From: Opitutia bacterium
Lineage (GTDB): Bacteria > Verrucomicrobiota > Verrucomicrobiia > Opitutales > Opitutaceae
Length of the DNA: 64,000 nt
Direction: 5' to 3'
Assembly: GCA_016187925.1 (NCBI GenBank)
Contig: JACPIS010000001.1
Coordinates: 248,001-312,000, forward strand
Under the pieces are notes generated by a model. The model searched no databases. It was not told the origin of the DNA and worked only from the letters and a program-made list of their open reading frames with translations. Shown one piece after another: positions 47,399 to 55,756 of the stretch. The position numbers were made by a program, and so were the translations under genes. Position 1 is the first letter of the stretch. The number at the start of each line of letters is the position of its first letter.

Positions 47399-48943
47399 TT
47401 AGCGCGAAAAGGTCGGAGCGGACGCTTCGCCGACCAAATGGACCGGGTGTCGCTCCCCGAAATTAAGCTCCTGGTCCAGATCCACCGCCACTTGGTTACC
47501 CGCGAAGCGCAGACGGAGCTGCAGCGTAAACGGAGTTTGGTAGCGGACGATTTTCACCGTGTAGGTGTCATCGGCTGTCCAGGCGCCACTGGCCGCGATC
47601 GGCGCGGGATCGCCCAGGCCGGGCGGAGTGTGCGGTGCCGGCCATACGCCTTTGCGCCAGGAACCTTGCCCGCAGACGATACGTTGCCCGATCCCCGCCA
47701 GCTTGCACTCGACCGTCATGGCTCCGGTCCGGTCCTTTGCGGGCACGAGCGCCAAGGTCTCGAGGCCGAGCGCATTGTCGGCAAAGGTAAACTGCTTCCG
47801 TGCGACGTCCGCCGCGATGGGTGAGCTTGCCCGGCCTTCCTGCACGGGCAGGCTTAAGCCGGCCAGTCGTTCGCGCAATCGACGGTTGGCAGCCGGATCC
47901 GGCTGCAACGGCGCCCCGGCGAAGGCGGGCAGGAGATGCTCCCAGGTCAGGTTGAACTCCGGGCCCAGTTCGTCGGTCCCGGCGGTCACGACCAGCACCG
48001 CGTCCGCCTCGGGCATCACGACGCAGAGTTGTCCGAAGGCCCCGTCACCCCGGTAGCAATTGTGGGGGCAGCGCCAGAATTGGTAGCCGTAGCCTTGGTC
48101 CCAGTTGCCGTCGGGATCGCTGCCGTTGGCGGTCTGCAGCGCCGTCGCCTCGTCGACCCAGGCCGCCGGTACCAACTGCCGGCCGTTCCAGCGGCCCCGT
48201 TGCAGATAGAGCTGACCGAAGCAGGCGATGTCCTCCGTGCGCAGACTCAGGCCGTAGCCGCCCAAGGTGATGCCTTGGGCGCTGGCATCCCAGCGCGGGT
48301 CGGCCATGCCGAGGGGTTCGAACAGGCGCGGCCCGAGGTAGTCGCGCACGGTCTGTCCGGTGACCTTTTGCACGATCGCCGAGAGCATGTAGGTGCCGGC
48401 GGTGTTGTAAAAGAAATGAGTCCCCGGCCTGTGCGCCACCGGCTTCGCGAGAAACACCCGGACGAGGTCCTGATCGGTATTGAAGGGAAACGGGTCGACG
48501 TCCTCGCCATGCTGGCCGCTGGACATCCGCAACAGGTCCCGCACTCGCATCGCCTGCAGATTCGGGCTCGGATTCGCCGGTGCCTTCTCCGGAAAAAATC
48601 CGATCACGGGGTCGGACACGCGCAGCTTGCCCTCGCTGATCGCCAGCCCCACGGCGGTGGAAGTGAAACTCTTGCTGAGCGAGAACAGGGCGTGCGGCTC
48701 GGCGGCGGCGTAAGGTGTCCACCAGCCTTCGGCCACCACCCGGCCGTGACGGACCAGCATGAAGCTGTGCGGCGACCTGACCTTGGTCTCCAGCGCATCG
48801 ACATAACGGAGGATGGCCGCCGCGGAAATTCCCTGTTCCTCGGGAGTGCTGCGCGGAAGCCGTTCGAGCGGCGAAGCCGCGGAAACACCCGGGACCGTGG
48901 ACAAGCCCGCAGCTAGGAACACGAGCAACGAGACCGGTTTCAT
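47399..48943 (-). CDS. Secreted serine hydrolase (beta-lactamase/CubicO type)
   Basis: A 514-residue exported enzyme with signal peptide MKPVSLLVFLAAGLSTVPGVSA. The class C beta-lactamase-like core has the SxxK motif FSLSKSFT (Ser88, Lys91) and a YNTAGTY motif in the YxN position. A C-terminal beta domain (about 370-514) is extra. Such proteins are esterases, transesterases or peptidases rather than antibiotic resistance enzymes; here, as the last gene of a glycosidase run (3 nt after the GH144-like gene), a carbohydrate esterase role is possible but unproven. Confidence 0.85.
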   Translation of the reverse strand: MKPVSLLVFLAAGLSTVPGVSAASPLERLPRSTPEEQGISAAAILRYVDALETKVRSPHSFMLVRHGRVVAEGWWTPYAAAEPHALFSLSKSFTSTAVGLAISEGKLRVSDPVIGFFPEKAPANPSPNLQAMRVRDLLRMSSGQHGEDVDPFPFNTDQDLVRVFLAKPVAHRPGTHFFYNTAGTYMLSAIVQKVTGQTVRDYLGPRLFEPLGMADPRWDASAQGITLGGYGLSLRTEDIACFGQLYLQRGRWNGRQLVPAAWVDEATALQTANGSDPDGNWDQGYGYQFWRCPHNCYRGDGAFGQLCVVMPEADAVLVVTAGTDELGPEFNLTWEHLLPAFAGAPLQPDPAANRRLRERLAGLSLPVQEGRASSPIAADVARKQFTFADNALGLETLALVPAKDRTGAMTVECKLAGIGQRIVCGQGSWRKGVWPAPHTPPGLGDPAPIAASGAWTADDTYTVKIVRYQTPFTLQLRLRFAGNQVAVDLDQELNFGERHPVHLVGEASAPTFSR

Positions 48944-48946
48944 GAC

Positions 48947-51166
48947 TCACTTGTCCGGTTGGAAGCCGATGGCCTTGAGGGCGGGCGCGATTTCGGGATT
49001 CGCCATGAACTTTTTCCAGATGAGTCCGGAACGGTGGTTCTCGATCATGACGACAATGGGCGCCTGGTTCAGGGCCATGTAGTCCTTGTCGAAACGGTTC
49101 TGCGTCTCGTTGAAGCCGTCGTAGAACCCGTAGGGTCCCCACGTGCGGTCGCCGAGGTCGCGATAGAAATGCCGGAGCGCGGCCATGGACTCGGCGGGCG
49201 TGTACGGCATCGACGAAAGCGAGGCCATGATGTTGATCGTGCCGTTGTCGTCGCGGGGCAGCGCCCGTCCGCCGCCGGAGTTCACGCCGGCGGAGCGTCC
49301 CCAGCAGTCCGCGCCATAGCCGGCGAACTTGCGCGGATTCTCGATGGCGTAGGCCTGCTGGATCAGCGCGATGGCCCGGTTGTTCGTGAAATAGTTCGTG
49401 TAGCGGTCGCGGAGGCCGCGCGGGTCGAAGCCCATGAACGAGAAGTGCGTGAAGAACAACTCGGCGCCGTTGCCTTCGCCGACCTCGAGCTTGATGCCGT
49501 AGTAGGAGTTGCCGTTGGTGAAATGGTCGCCCTGGGTCGTGCGGCTCCAGCCCTGCCGGTAGGCGATGTGGCGCGGCGACTGGCCGGCCCAGCCGGTGTG
49601 CCACATGCTCGCCGGCACCGGATGCGTCGGCGAGGCGATGGCGAGCAGGTAGATGATGAGCGTCTCGTTCCAGCCGATGAGCGGATGGCTGATGTGAAAA
49701 CCATGATCGGGCGACCAGTGCCAGTAGAGCACGTCGCTGTCGGGCGTCTTGCGATACCAGTCCCACTCGACCTCGTGCCAGAGACGGGTGGTCGTCTCGC
49801 GGATTTCGCGCTCGGCGGGATTGTCCCGGTCGAAATACTGCCGCGCCGCGAGCAGACCCTGGATGATGAACGCCGTCTCGACGAGGTCGCCGCCGTTGTC
49901 GTATTTGCCGAAGTAGGGGATGACCTTGCCGGTGCGTCCGTCGAGGAAGTGCGCCCACGCGCCGTGGAAGCGGTCGGCCTTGGCGAGGAAGCGGACGATC
50001 TTGAGCATGCGTTCGGCGCCTTGCTCGCGGGTGACGAACTGCCGGTCCGTCGCGGCGATGAGCGCCATGACGCCGAAGCCGTTTCCGCCCAGCGCCATCA
50101 TCTGCTCGTTGCCGGGAAGAATTTCCGGCCCCATGCCGGCGTTGGGATGGCCCGCCTCCCAATAATAGCGGAAGCACCCGAGCTGCACCATATCGAGCAG
50201 CTCCTCGTCGGTCAGCGTCCGGGTCGAGGCATCGGCGACAGCGGAAAGGGGCGACTCGTTGCCCTCCACGTCGACGGCACTGATCTTGTAGTAAGCATGA
50301 CGGCCGGGCTCGCCCGCGAAATCCTCGTAGCGCGTCCAGTCGCCGCGTTGCGTACCGACCGGTTGAAACTCCTTGCCGTCCCACGAGCGATAAATGCGGT
50401 AGGCGAGCAGATCGTCGTCGTCGGCCGGCTGCCAATGAAGGTCGCAATGCTTTTCGTAGCCTTGGGCGGTCAGGCCCGTGGGTGCCGCCGGCGGCGTGCG
50501 GTCGGTGCTGTCGCCGTCGAGTACGACAAGGTCGTCAATGTAGACCGTGTGCTCGGCGCCGTCGTCGAGCCCCTGCGTGAAGGAAACGCCAACCGTGTCG
50601 GCCACCCGAAAGGCATCATCCGTCGTGTCGCCGTAAAGCGGGTCGGCCTTCCCGAGCGGCAGCTTGACGCGCACCCATTGGTGCGCCGGCAGGTGGACGT
50701 CGTCCTTGACGAACGTCGCGGTCGTGGACCACCGGCCGTGCTGATCGACCAGCGTCACACGCGGCGAATTGGCCGCCGTAATCTCCGTTTCGGACCAGCA
50801 CCAGAAGGCGAGCGTGTCGCCCAGCATGGCGAACTTCCGCCAGTCGCGCCCCGGCGCCCGCAGGGTGACGCGCCAGTCGCCGCCGACGGCGGATTCCCAT
50901 TTCAGCCGCAGCGCATTGGGCGGACTGACGAAGTGGTCGGTGACGACGGACGCGTTGCCGTTGATCTGCTCCAACGTACTGGGCGCCACCACATAGGTCT
51001 CCGCGTAGGGGTAGGGGCCGGTCGCCAGCGCGTTGTCGAAAAGGACATGCTGGTCGAAGTTTCCGGCGCGCACAGGCGCGGCGGTCGTCAGCAGGGCAAG
51101 GCCGCACGCCGTCAGTAAGCACAGCGAACGCGCGGGACGGGAAAACACCGGAATCATCGTTTTCAT
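48947..51166 (-). CDS. Glucoamylase-domain (GH144-like) secreted glycosidase
   Basis: A 739-residue secreted protein. Signal peptide to about residue 34 (LLTTAAPVRA); a carbohydrate-binding-like beta domain about 40-200; a fibronectin type III domain (TPPAAPTGLTAQGYEKHCDLHW) about 215-310; then an (alpha/alpha)6 glucoamylase-like domain with GCFRYYWEAGHPNAGMGPE, LVETAFIIQGLLAARQYF and DWYRKTPDSDVLYWHWSP. This domain is found in GH144 endo-beta-1,2-glucanases and in cyclic glucan synthases. With two GH3 enzymes upstream, beta-1,2-glucan breakdown is a reasonable guess. I use 51166; the upstream in-frame start adds no signal. Confidence 0.8.
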   Translation of the reverse strand: MKTMIPVFSRPARSLCLLTACGLALLTTAAPVRAGNFDQHVLFDNALATGPYPYAETYVVAPSTLEQINGNASVVTDHFVSPPNALRLKWESAVGGDWRVTLRAPGRDWRKFAMLGDTLAFWCWSETEITAANSPRVTLVDQHGRWSTTATFVKDDVHLPAHQWVRVKLPLGKADPLYGDTTDDAFRVADTVGVSFTQGLDDGAEHTVYIDDLVVLDGDSTDRTPPAAPTGLTAQGYEKHCDLHWQPADDDDLLAYRIYRSWDGKEFQPVGTQRGDWTRYEDFAGEPGRHAYYKISAVDVEGNESPLSAVADASTRTLTDEELLDMVQLGCFRYYWEAGHPNAGMGPEILPGNEQMMALGGNGFGVMALIAATDRQFVTREQGAERMLKIVRFLAKADRFHGAWAHFLDGRTGKVIPYFGKYDNGGDLVETAFIIQGLLAARQYFDRDNPAEREIRETTTRLWHEVEWDWYRKTPDSDVLYWHWSPDHGFHISHPLIGWNETLIIYLLAIASPTHPVPASMWHTGWAGQSPRHIAYRQGWSRTTQGDHFTNGNSYYGIKLEVGEGNGAELFFTHFSFMGFDPRGLRDRYTNYFTNNRAIALIQQAYAIENPRKFAGYGADCWGRSAGVNSGGGRALPRDDNGTINIMASLSSMPYTPAESMAALRHFYRDLGDRTWGPYGFYDGFNETQNRFDKDYMALNQAPIVVMIENHRSGLIWKKFMANPEIAPALKAIGFQPDK

Positions 51167-51231
51167 GGCGGTGAGAGCTGGAGGTTTTTTAATCGGACGG
51201 AAAGCCGTGTCCGGCAGACCGGCTGGGGAAA

Positions 51232-53577
51232 TCAGACGGTGAACCACGCGGAGGCGCGGGCCTCAAGGCGGCGGCCGGTCGCCTGCCAGGAGAAGGGGCG
51301 CAGCACGAGCCGCCGTTCGTCGGAGGCCGTGGCAAGAGTCAGTCGGCCGGCCGAGGCGTAGGAAACGACCCGCACGCGCAGCGGGCCGAAGCCGGCGCGG
51401 AGTTTTTCGACGCCAAGCGCAAGCGAGCCGTCACGTTCGATCCGGGCGGAAAAGCGCACCGTGGTGCGCCGGCCGCGTTGGTAGCCGAACGTTGCGCCGT
51501 CGTCGGCGGAGTATTCGCCCACCGCCTCGCGGCGCGTCGTCTCGTCGAGAAAAACATGCAGCTCTATCTCGCGCAAATCGGTCGTCTGGTCGGCGGTCTG
51601 CCCGGCCCGCAGCGGCACGAGCGATCCCTCGCGGGCGAACAGCGGCGTGGTGTCTTCCGGGGCGCGGACGGAGAGCGTCTGCCCGCCCTGATGCCAGCGG
51701 CCGTCGGCGAGGGAAAACCAGCGGCAACCCGCCGGCAGCACGACCGCGCGCGCCGCCTTCCCCTGGTCGACCACCGGTGCGTGCAGCAACGCAGGGCCGA
51801 CCATGAATTGATCACTGATTTTCCCGAGCGACTGCGCCTTCCGGTCGGCGAAGTCGTGGAAAAGCGGCCGGAGGATGGCTTCGCCGCTTTGCTCCTGCGC
51901 CACGAAGAGCTGATAGAGATACGGCAGGAACTTGTAGCGCAGCCGGACATAGCGGGCGAGGATGCGCTCGGCGGACTTGCCGAAGGTCCACGGCTCCTGC
52001 GCGCGGGCGAGGGCGGAGTTGTGGTTGCGGAAAAACGGAAAGAGAAACCCCGCCTTGTACCACGCGAGGATGAGCTCGCGTGAAGCATCGTCGGCGAATC
52101 CGCCGGCATCGGCGCCGTTGAACGGGATGCCGGAGAGAGCGAGGCCCAGCGTGACCGGGATCGCCATGCGCAGGTGGTGCCAGTTGGACATGTTGTCGCC
52201 GGTCCACACGGCGGTGTAGCGCGAGCTGGAAATGAACGCACTGCGCGAAAGCAGAAACGGGCGCTCGTCGGGCCGCGCCGCGAGGAATCCCGCGCGCGAG
52301 GCCTGCGCCATGCCGAGGGCGTATTGGTTGTGATAGCTCTCGTGCGGTTGGCGGCCGCGGTCGAAGAGCATCGACTCCAGCGTGACCATGCCGGTCGCCG
52401 GATCGTTCATGTCGAGCCATGCCCCGGCCATGCCGGAGCGCGCAAAGTCGGTGACGCGACGGGCCCACCACGCGCGCCCGTCGGCCCGGCTGAAGTCGGG
52501 GAAGTAGGTCTGCCCCGGCCAGACAAAGCCCACAAAGGGACGCCCTTCGCGGTTGCGGCAGAAGATGTCGCGCTTGAGTCCATCGTCGCAGGCTTCGTAG
52601 CCGCGCTCGACTTTCACGCCGGGATCGAGGATCGCCACCACGCGCCGGCCGCGGCGTCGGAGAGCCGCGAGCGTGCGCTTGGCCTTCGCGCGGCTGCCCC
52701 ATTCGCGCGGCGAGAAGGTGAAGACCTTGTAGCGGTCCATGTAGTCGATATCGAGCCACAGTCCGTCGCAGGGAATGCCGCGCCGGCGCATCTCGCGGTC
52801 GAGCCAGTTGAGGTGCCGCGGACCGGCGTAGCCCCAGCGACACTGGTGGTAGCCAAGCGCCCAGAGCGGCGGCAGCGGCGTCCGGCCGACGAGCGCCTGG
52901 AGTTTGCGCGTCAGCGCGGGCAGGTCGGGTCCGATGATGAGATAAACATCCGGCTGGCCGTCCGGTGCGCCGACATAGAAGGAGCGCCGCGCCAGGTCGG
53001 CCTTGTCCTCGGCGTTCCAGATGAAATTCGAGGCCAGGTCCATGAAGACCTCGCCGGGATGATGCACGAGGATGCCCGCGTAGAAATTGCCGCGCTTCAC
53101 GATGACCCACGGCACGCTGACGTACATCGGGTTCGTATGGTCGTGCCGGATCTGGTCGAAGGGATAGTCGGCGATGAGATCGGTGTTCCAGAACTTCACC
53201 CGCTGGCCGCTTTTCTCAAAGTCGCGGCTGTGCTCGCCGAGACCGTAGAACTGCATGTCGCGCTCATGCCGGAGCTGCAGCAACCACGCGGGCCCGCTGC
53301 GGCCGAGCGTCGCTCCCGGTACGCTGCTCAGGACGACACGACCGCGGGCGTCCTTCACGCGCAGCGTGCCGTCGCGCAGCACCGTGACCCCGTGCGTGCT
53401 CGCGCCCTCAATGCGCGCGGCGAGCTTTGCCTGGCTGGGGTTGCGCCAACCGTGGCCGCGCCGGGCGCGGAGACGAAAAACGTCGCCGCCGAGCGGGGTG
53501 ACCGCCAGGGCGTCCTTCGCCCCGGAAAACACGAAGTTCGCCGGATGCGGGATTTTGTCGGTGTAGAGGAGAGCCAT
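51232..53577 (-). CDS. GH31 alpha-glycosidase (no signal peptide)
   Basis: A 781-residue family 31 enzyme (alpha-glucosidase/alpha-xylosidase type). It has GLWLDIDYMDRYKVFTFSP near residue 275, the catalytic nucleophile region AGAWLDMNDP (usually WNDMNEP) near 385, and the acid/base region AVWTGDNMSNWHHLR near 460. No signal peptide is seen, so it probably acts in the cytoplasm on imported oligosaccharides, unlike the second GH31 (58027-60201). Upstream on the same strand is the first GH3 gene (8-nt gap). WLDMNDP for WNDMNEP marks a less common subgroup. Confidence 0.9.
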   Translation of the reverse strand: MALLYTDKIPHPANFVFSGAKDALAVTPLGGDVFRLRARRGHGWRNPSQAKLAARIEGASTHGVTVLRDGTLRVKDARGRVVLSSVPGATLGRSGPAWLLQLRHERDMQFYGLGEHSRDFEKSGQRVKFWNTDLIADYPFDQIRHDHTNPMYVSVPWVIVKRGNFYAGILVHHPGEVFMDLASNFIWNAEDKADLARRSFYVGAPDGQPDVYLIIGPDLPALTRKLQALVGRTPLPPLWALGYHQCRWGYAGPRHLNWLDREMRRRGIPCDGLWLDIDYMDRYKVFTFSPREWGSRAKAKRTLAALRRRGRRVVAILDPGVKVERGYEACDDGLKRDIFCRNREGRPFVGFVWPGQTYFPDFSRADGRAWWARRVTDFARSGMAGAWLDMNDPATGMVTLESMLFDRGRQPHESYHNQYALGMAQASRAGFLAARPDERPFLLSRSAFISSSRYTAVWTGDNMSNWHHLRMAIPVTLGLALSGIPFNGADAGGFADDASRELILAWYKAGFLFPFFRNHNSALARAQEPWTFGKSAERILARYVRLRYKFLPYLYQLFVAQEQSGEAILRPLFHDFADRKAQSLGKISDQFMVGPALLHAPVVDQGKAARAVVLPAGCRWFSLADGRWHQGGQTLSVRAPEDTTPLFAREGSLVPLRAGQTADQTTDLREIELHVFLDETTRREAVGEYSADDGATFGYQRGRRTTVRFSARIERDGSLALGVEKLRAGFGPLRVRVVSYASAGRLTLATASDERRLVLRPFSWQATGRRLEARASAWFTV

Positions 53578-53585
53578 GCGAAAGA

Positions 53586-55733
53586 TCAGCGCGTGACGCG
53601 GAAGCTGGCGCTCTGTCCGCCCACCAGCAGGATGATTTCACCCGGCTCGAGCACGCTCCGGCCGTCGTCGTCGGGAAACGAGAGATCACGCCGGGGTTCG
53701 ATCGCAAAGCGAAACACCCGGCTGGCGCCCGGAGCGAGCGAAGCCTGCTCGAAATGCTTCAGCTCCTTCAGCGGACGCGTGATGCTGGCCGCGGGATCGC
53801 GGATAAACCAGAAGACCGTTTCGACGCCTTCGCAGGCGCCCGTGTTCGTGACCGTGACCTCGGCCACCAGCCGGCCGTCCGGCTTCACTTCGGTGCGGTC
53901 CAAGCGCAGCGCGCCATAGCCGAACGTCGTGTAGCCCAGTCCATGCGCGAATTCGTAGAGCGGCGTCGTGGGCATGTCGCGATAAGCGCCCTGATCGCCG
54001 CCGCGGCCGCGGGGCCGCATGTTGTGGTACAGCGGAATCTGTCCGGTGGTGCGCGGCCAGGTGACGGCGAGACGCCCGGAGGGATTGCGCCGGCCCAGCA
54101 GCGTGTCCGCCAATGCGGCGGCGGCCCGCGTGCCGCCGGCCCAGGCGGCGACGATAGCCGACATCTTTCCCTCGAACGCCGCCAATTCGAGCGGTCGACC
54201 GGAGACGAGCACCAACACGATGGGTTTGCCCGTGGCGGCGACGGCCTGCACGAGTTCTTCCTGACGGCCGGCCAGACGGAGCGTGGTGCGTGAGGCATTT
54301 TCTCCGCTCATCGGGCCGTCTTCACCCACACAGAGAATCACGAGGTCCGACTCGCGGGCGACCTCGACGGCCGCCGCGGGATTGTCAGAGGCTGCGCCTT
54401 GGATGGAGCAACCTTGTTCAACCCGGAGTTGGACGCCGGCGGGCAAGCGCTCCTTGAGGGCCTGCGCGATGGATTGGGTCTCGGCCGGCTGGCCGTACTG
54501 CGCCCAACAGCCGAGCAGCGGGGCGCTGTCGGCGGCGAGCGGACCGAGGAGAGCGATGCGCCGGGCGCTCGCGGCCAGTGGAAGGACGCCGTCGTTCTTC
54601 AACAACACGAGTGAGCGGGCGGCGAGTTCCTCCAGCAATGCGAACTGGCCGGGATCGGGCGCGGCGTCGGTGAGGGCGTTGGCTTCGGCGTAAGGGCGCT
54701 CGAAGAGTCCGAGCTCGAACTTCAGACGGAGCACGCGACGGACCGCCTCATCGACGGCCGCGAGCGTGACACGGCCCGCCGCGACGTGGGCGGCGAGATG
54801 ATCCCGGTAGAGGCCGGAGGACATGTCGATGTCCAGGCCGGCGGTGAAGGCCTTCTCGGCGGCCTCGGCGTCATCGGCGGCGAAGCCCTGGTTGACGAGC
54901 TGCACAACGGAATCCCAATCGGAGACGACCGGCCCCGTCAGACCCCAGCGACGGCGGAGGATTTCCGTCAGGGTGTACTGATTGGCGCTGGCGGGAACTC
55001 CGTTGAGGTCGTTGAACCCGCTCATCACCGTCCGTGCGCCGGCGCGGATGCCGGCCTCGAACGGCGGCAGGTGCATTTCCCAGAGACTTTGCGGAGATAT
55101 CCCGGTGTAGACGTAATCGCGCCCGCCCTCGGAGGCGCCGTAACCCACGTAGTGCTTGAGACACGCCGCGACCGAATCACGGCCGCCGAGCTGCTCGCCT
55201 TGAAAGCCGCGGACCGAGGCGGCGCTGAAAGCCGAGGCGGCGTGGGGGGACTCGCCAAATGTCTCGGCAATGCGACCCCAGCGGGCGTCCACGCAATGGT
55301 CGACCATCGGGGCGAAGGTCCAGTCGATGCCTTGGGCCCGGGCTTCCGCGGCGGCCAGGGCGCACCCCCGGCGGACGAGCTCGGGATCCCACGTGCAGGC
55401 CTGCGCGAGCGGAAGGGGTGCTAAGGCGCGATACCCATGAATGACGTCGGCCGCGAAGACCGCGGGAATACCGAGGCGCGATTCGGTGACGACACGGCGC
55501 TGGCAGGCGTTGCGCACCTCCAGCACCGCGGGCGAGCCTCCGACGATGAAGGAGCCGTAGGTCGGCCGGAACGCATCGGGCCGCAGCGCGAGGTTGTTGG
55601 GATTGGTGTCGCTGGCGCCGCACTGGTGGAGCTGGTCGATCTTTTCCTCCAGCGTCATGCGACCGAGCAGGTCATCGACGCGCAGCTCGACCGGCAGGTC
55701 GGTCCGGCGAAATGGCGGCGGTGGTTCGGACAT
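53586..55733 (-). CDS. GH3 beta-glucosidase-like, first copy
   Basis: A 715-residue family 3 enzyme. Active-site elements are LLGRMTLEEKIDQL, a KHYVGYGASEGGRDY motif, and the nucleophile Asp in GPVVSDWDSV near residue 275, followed by the alpha/beta sandwich (RLAVTWPRTTGQIPLYHN) and the C-terminal fibronectin-like domain. No signal peptide is obvious with the start at 55733 (MSEPPPPFRR), so this copy may be cytosolic. It is related to, but clearly diverged from, the adjacent copy at 55757-58000 (23-nt gap). It would release beta-linked glucose or xylose from oligosaccharides. Confidence 0.9.
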   Translation of the reverse strand: MSEPPPPFRRTDLPVELRVDDLLGRMTLEEKIDQLHQCGASDTNPNNLALRPDAFRPTYGSFIVGGSPAVLEVRNACQRRVVTESRLGIPAVFAADVIHGYRALAPLPLAQACTWDPELVRRGCALAAAEARAQGIDWTFAPMVDHCVDARWGRIAETFGESPHAASAFSAASVRGFQGEQLGGRDSVAACLKHYVGYGASEGGRDYVYTGISPQSLWEMHLPPFEAGIRAGARTVMSGFNDLNGVPASANQYTLTEILRRRWGLTGPVVSDWDSVVQLVNQGFAADDAEAAEKAFTAGLDIDMSSGLYRDHLAAHVAAGRVTLAAVDEAVRRVLRLKFELGLFERPYAEANALTDAAPDPGQFALLEELAARSLVLLKNDGVLPLAASARRIALLGPLAADSAPLLGCWAQYGQPAETQSIAQALKERLPAGVQLRVEQGCSIQGAASDNPAAAVEVARESDLVILCVGEDGPMSGENASRTTLRLAGRQEELVQAVAATGKPIVLVLVSGRPLELAAFEGKMSAIVAAWAGGTRAAAALADTLLGRRNPSGRLAVTWPRTTGQIPLYHNMRPRGRGGDQGAYRDMPTTPLYEFAHGLGYTTFGYGALRLDRTEVKPDGRLVAEVTVTNTGACEGVETVFWFIRDPAASITRPLKELKHFEQASLAPGASRVFRFAIEPRRDLSFPDDDGRSVLEPGEIILLVGGQSASFRVTR

Positions 55734-55756
55734 GGACGGGCGGGCCAGGGTGAACC

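Noticed and set aside
47399-48943. Beta-lactamase-like gene as antibiotic resistance
   Set aside because: SxxK and YxN motifs are of the CubicO/esterase type, the protein has an extra C-terminal domain and sits in a glycosidase run.
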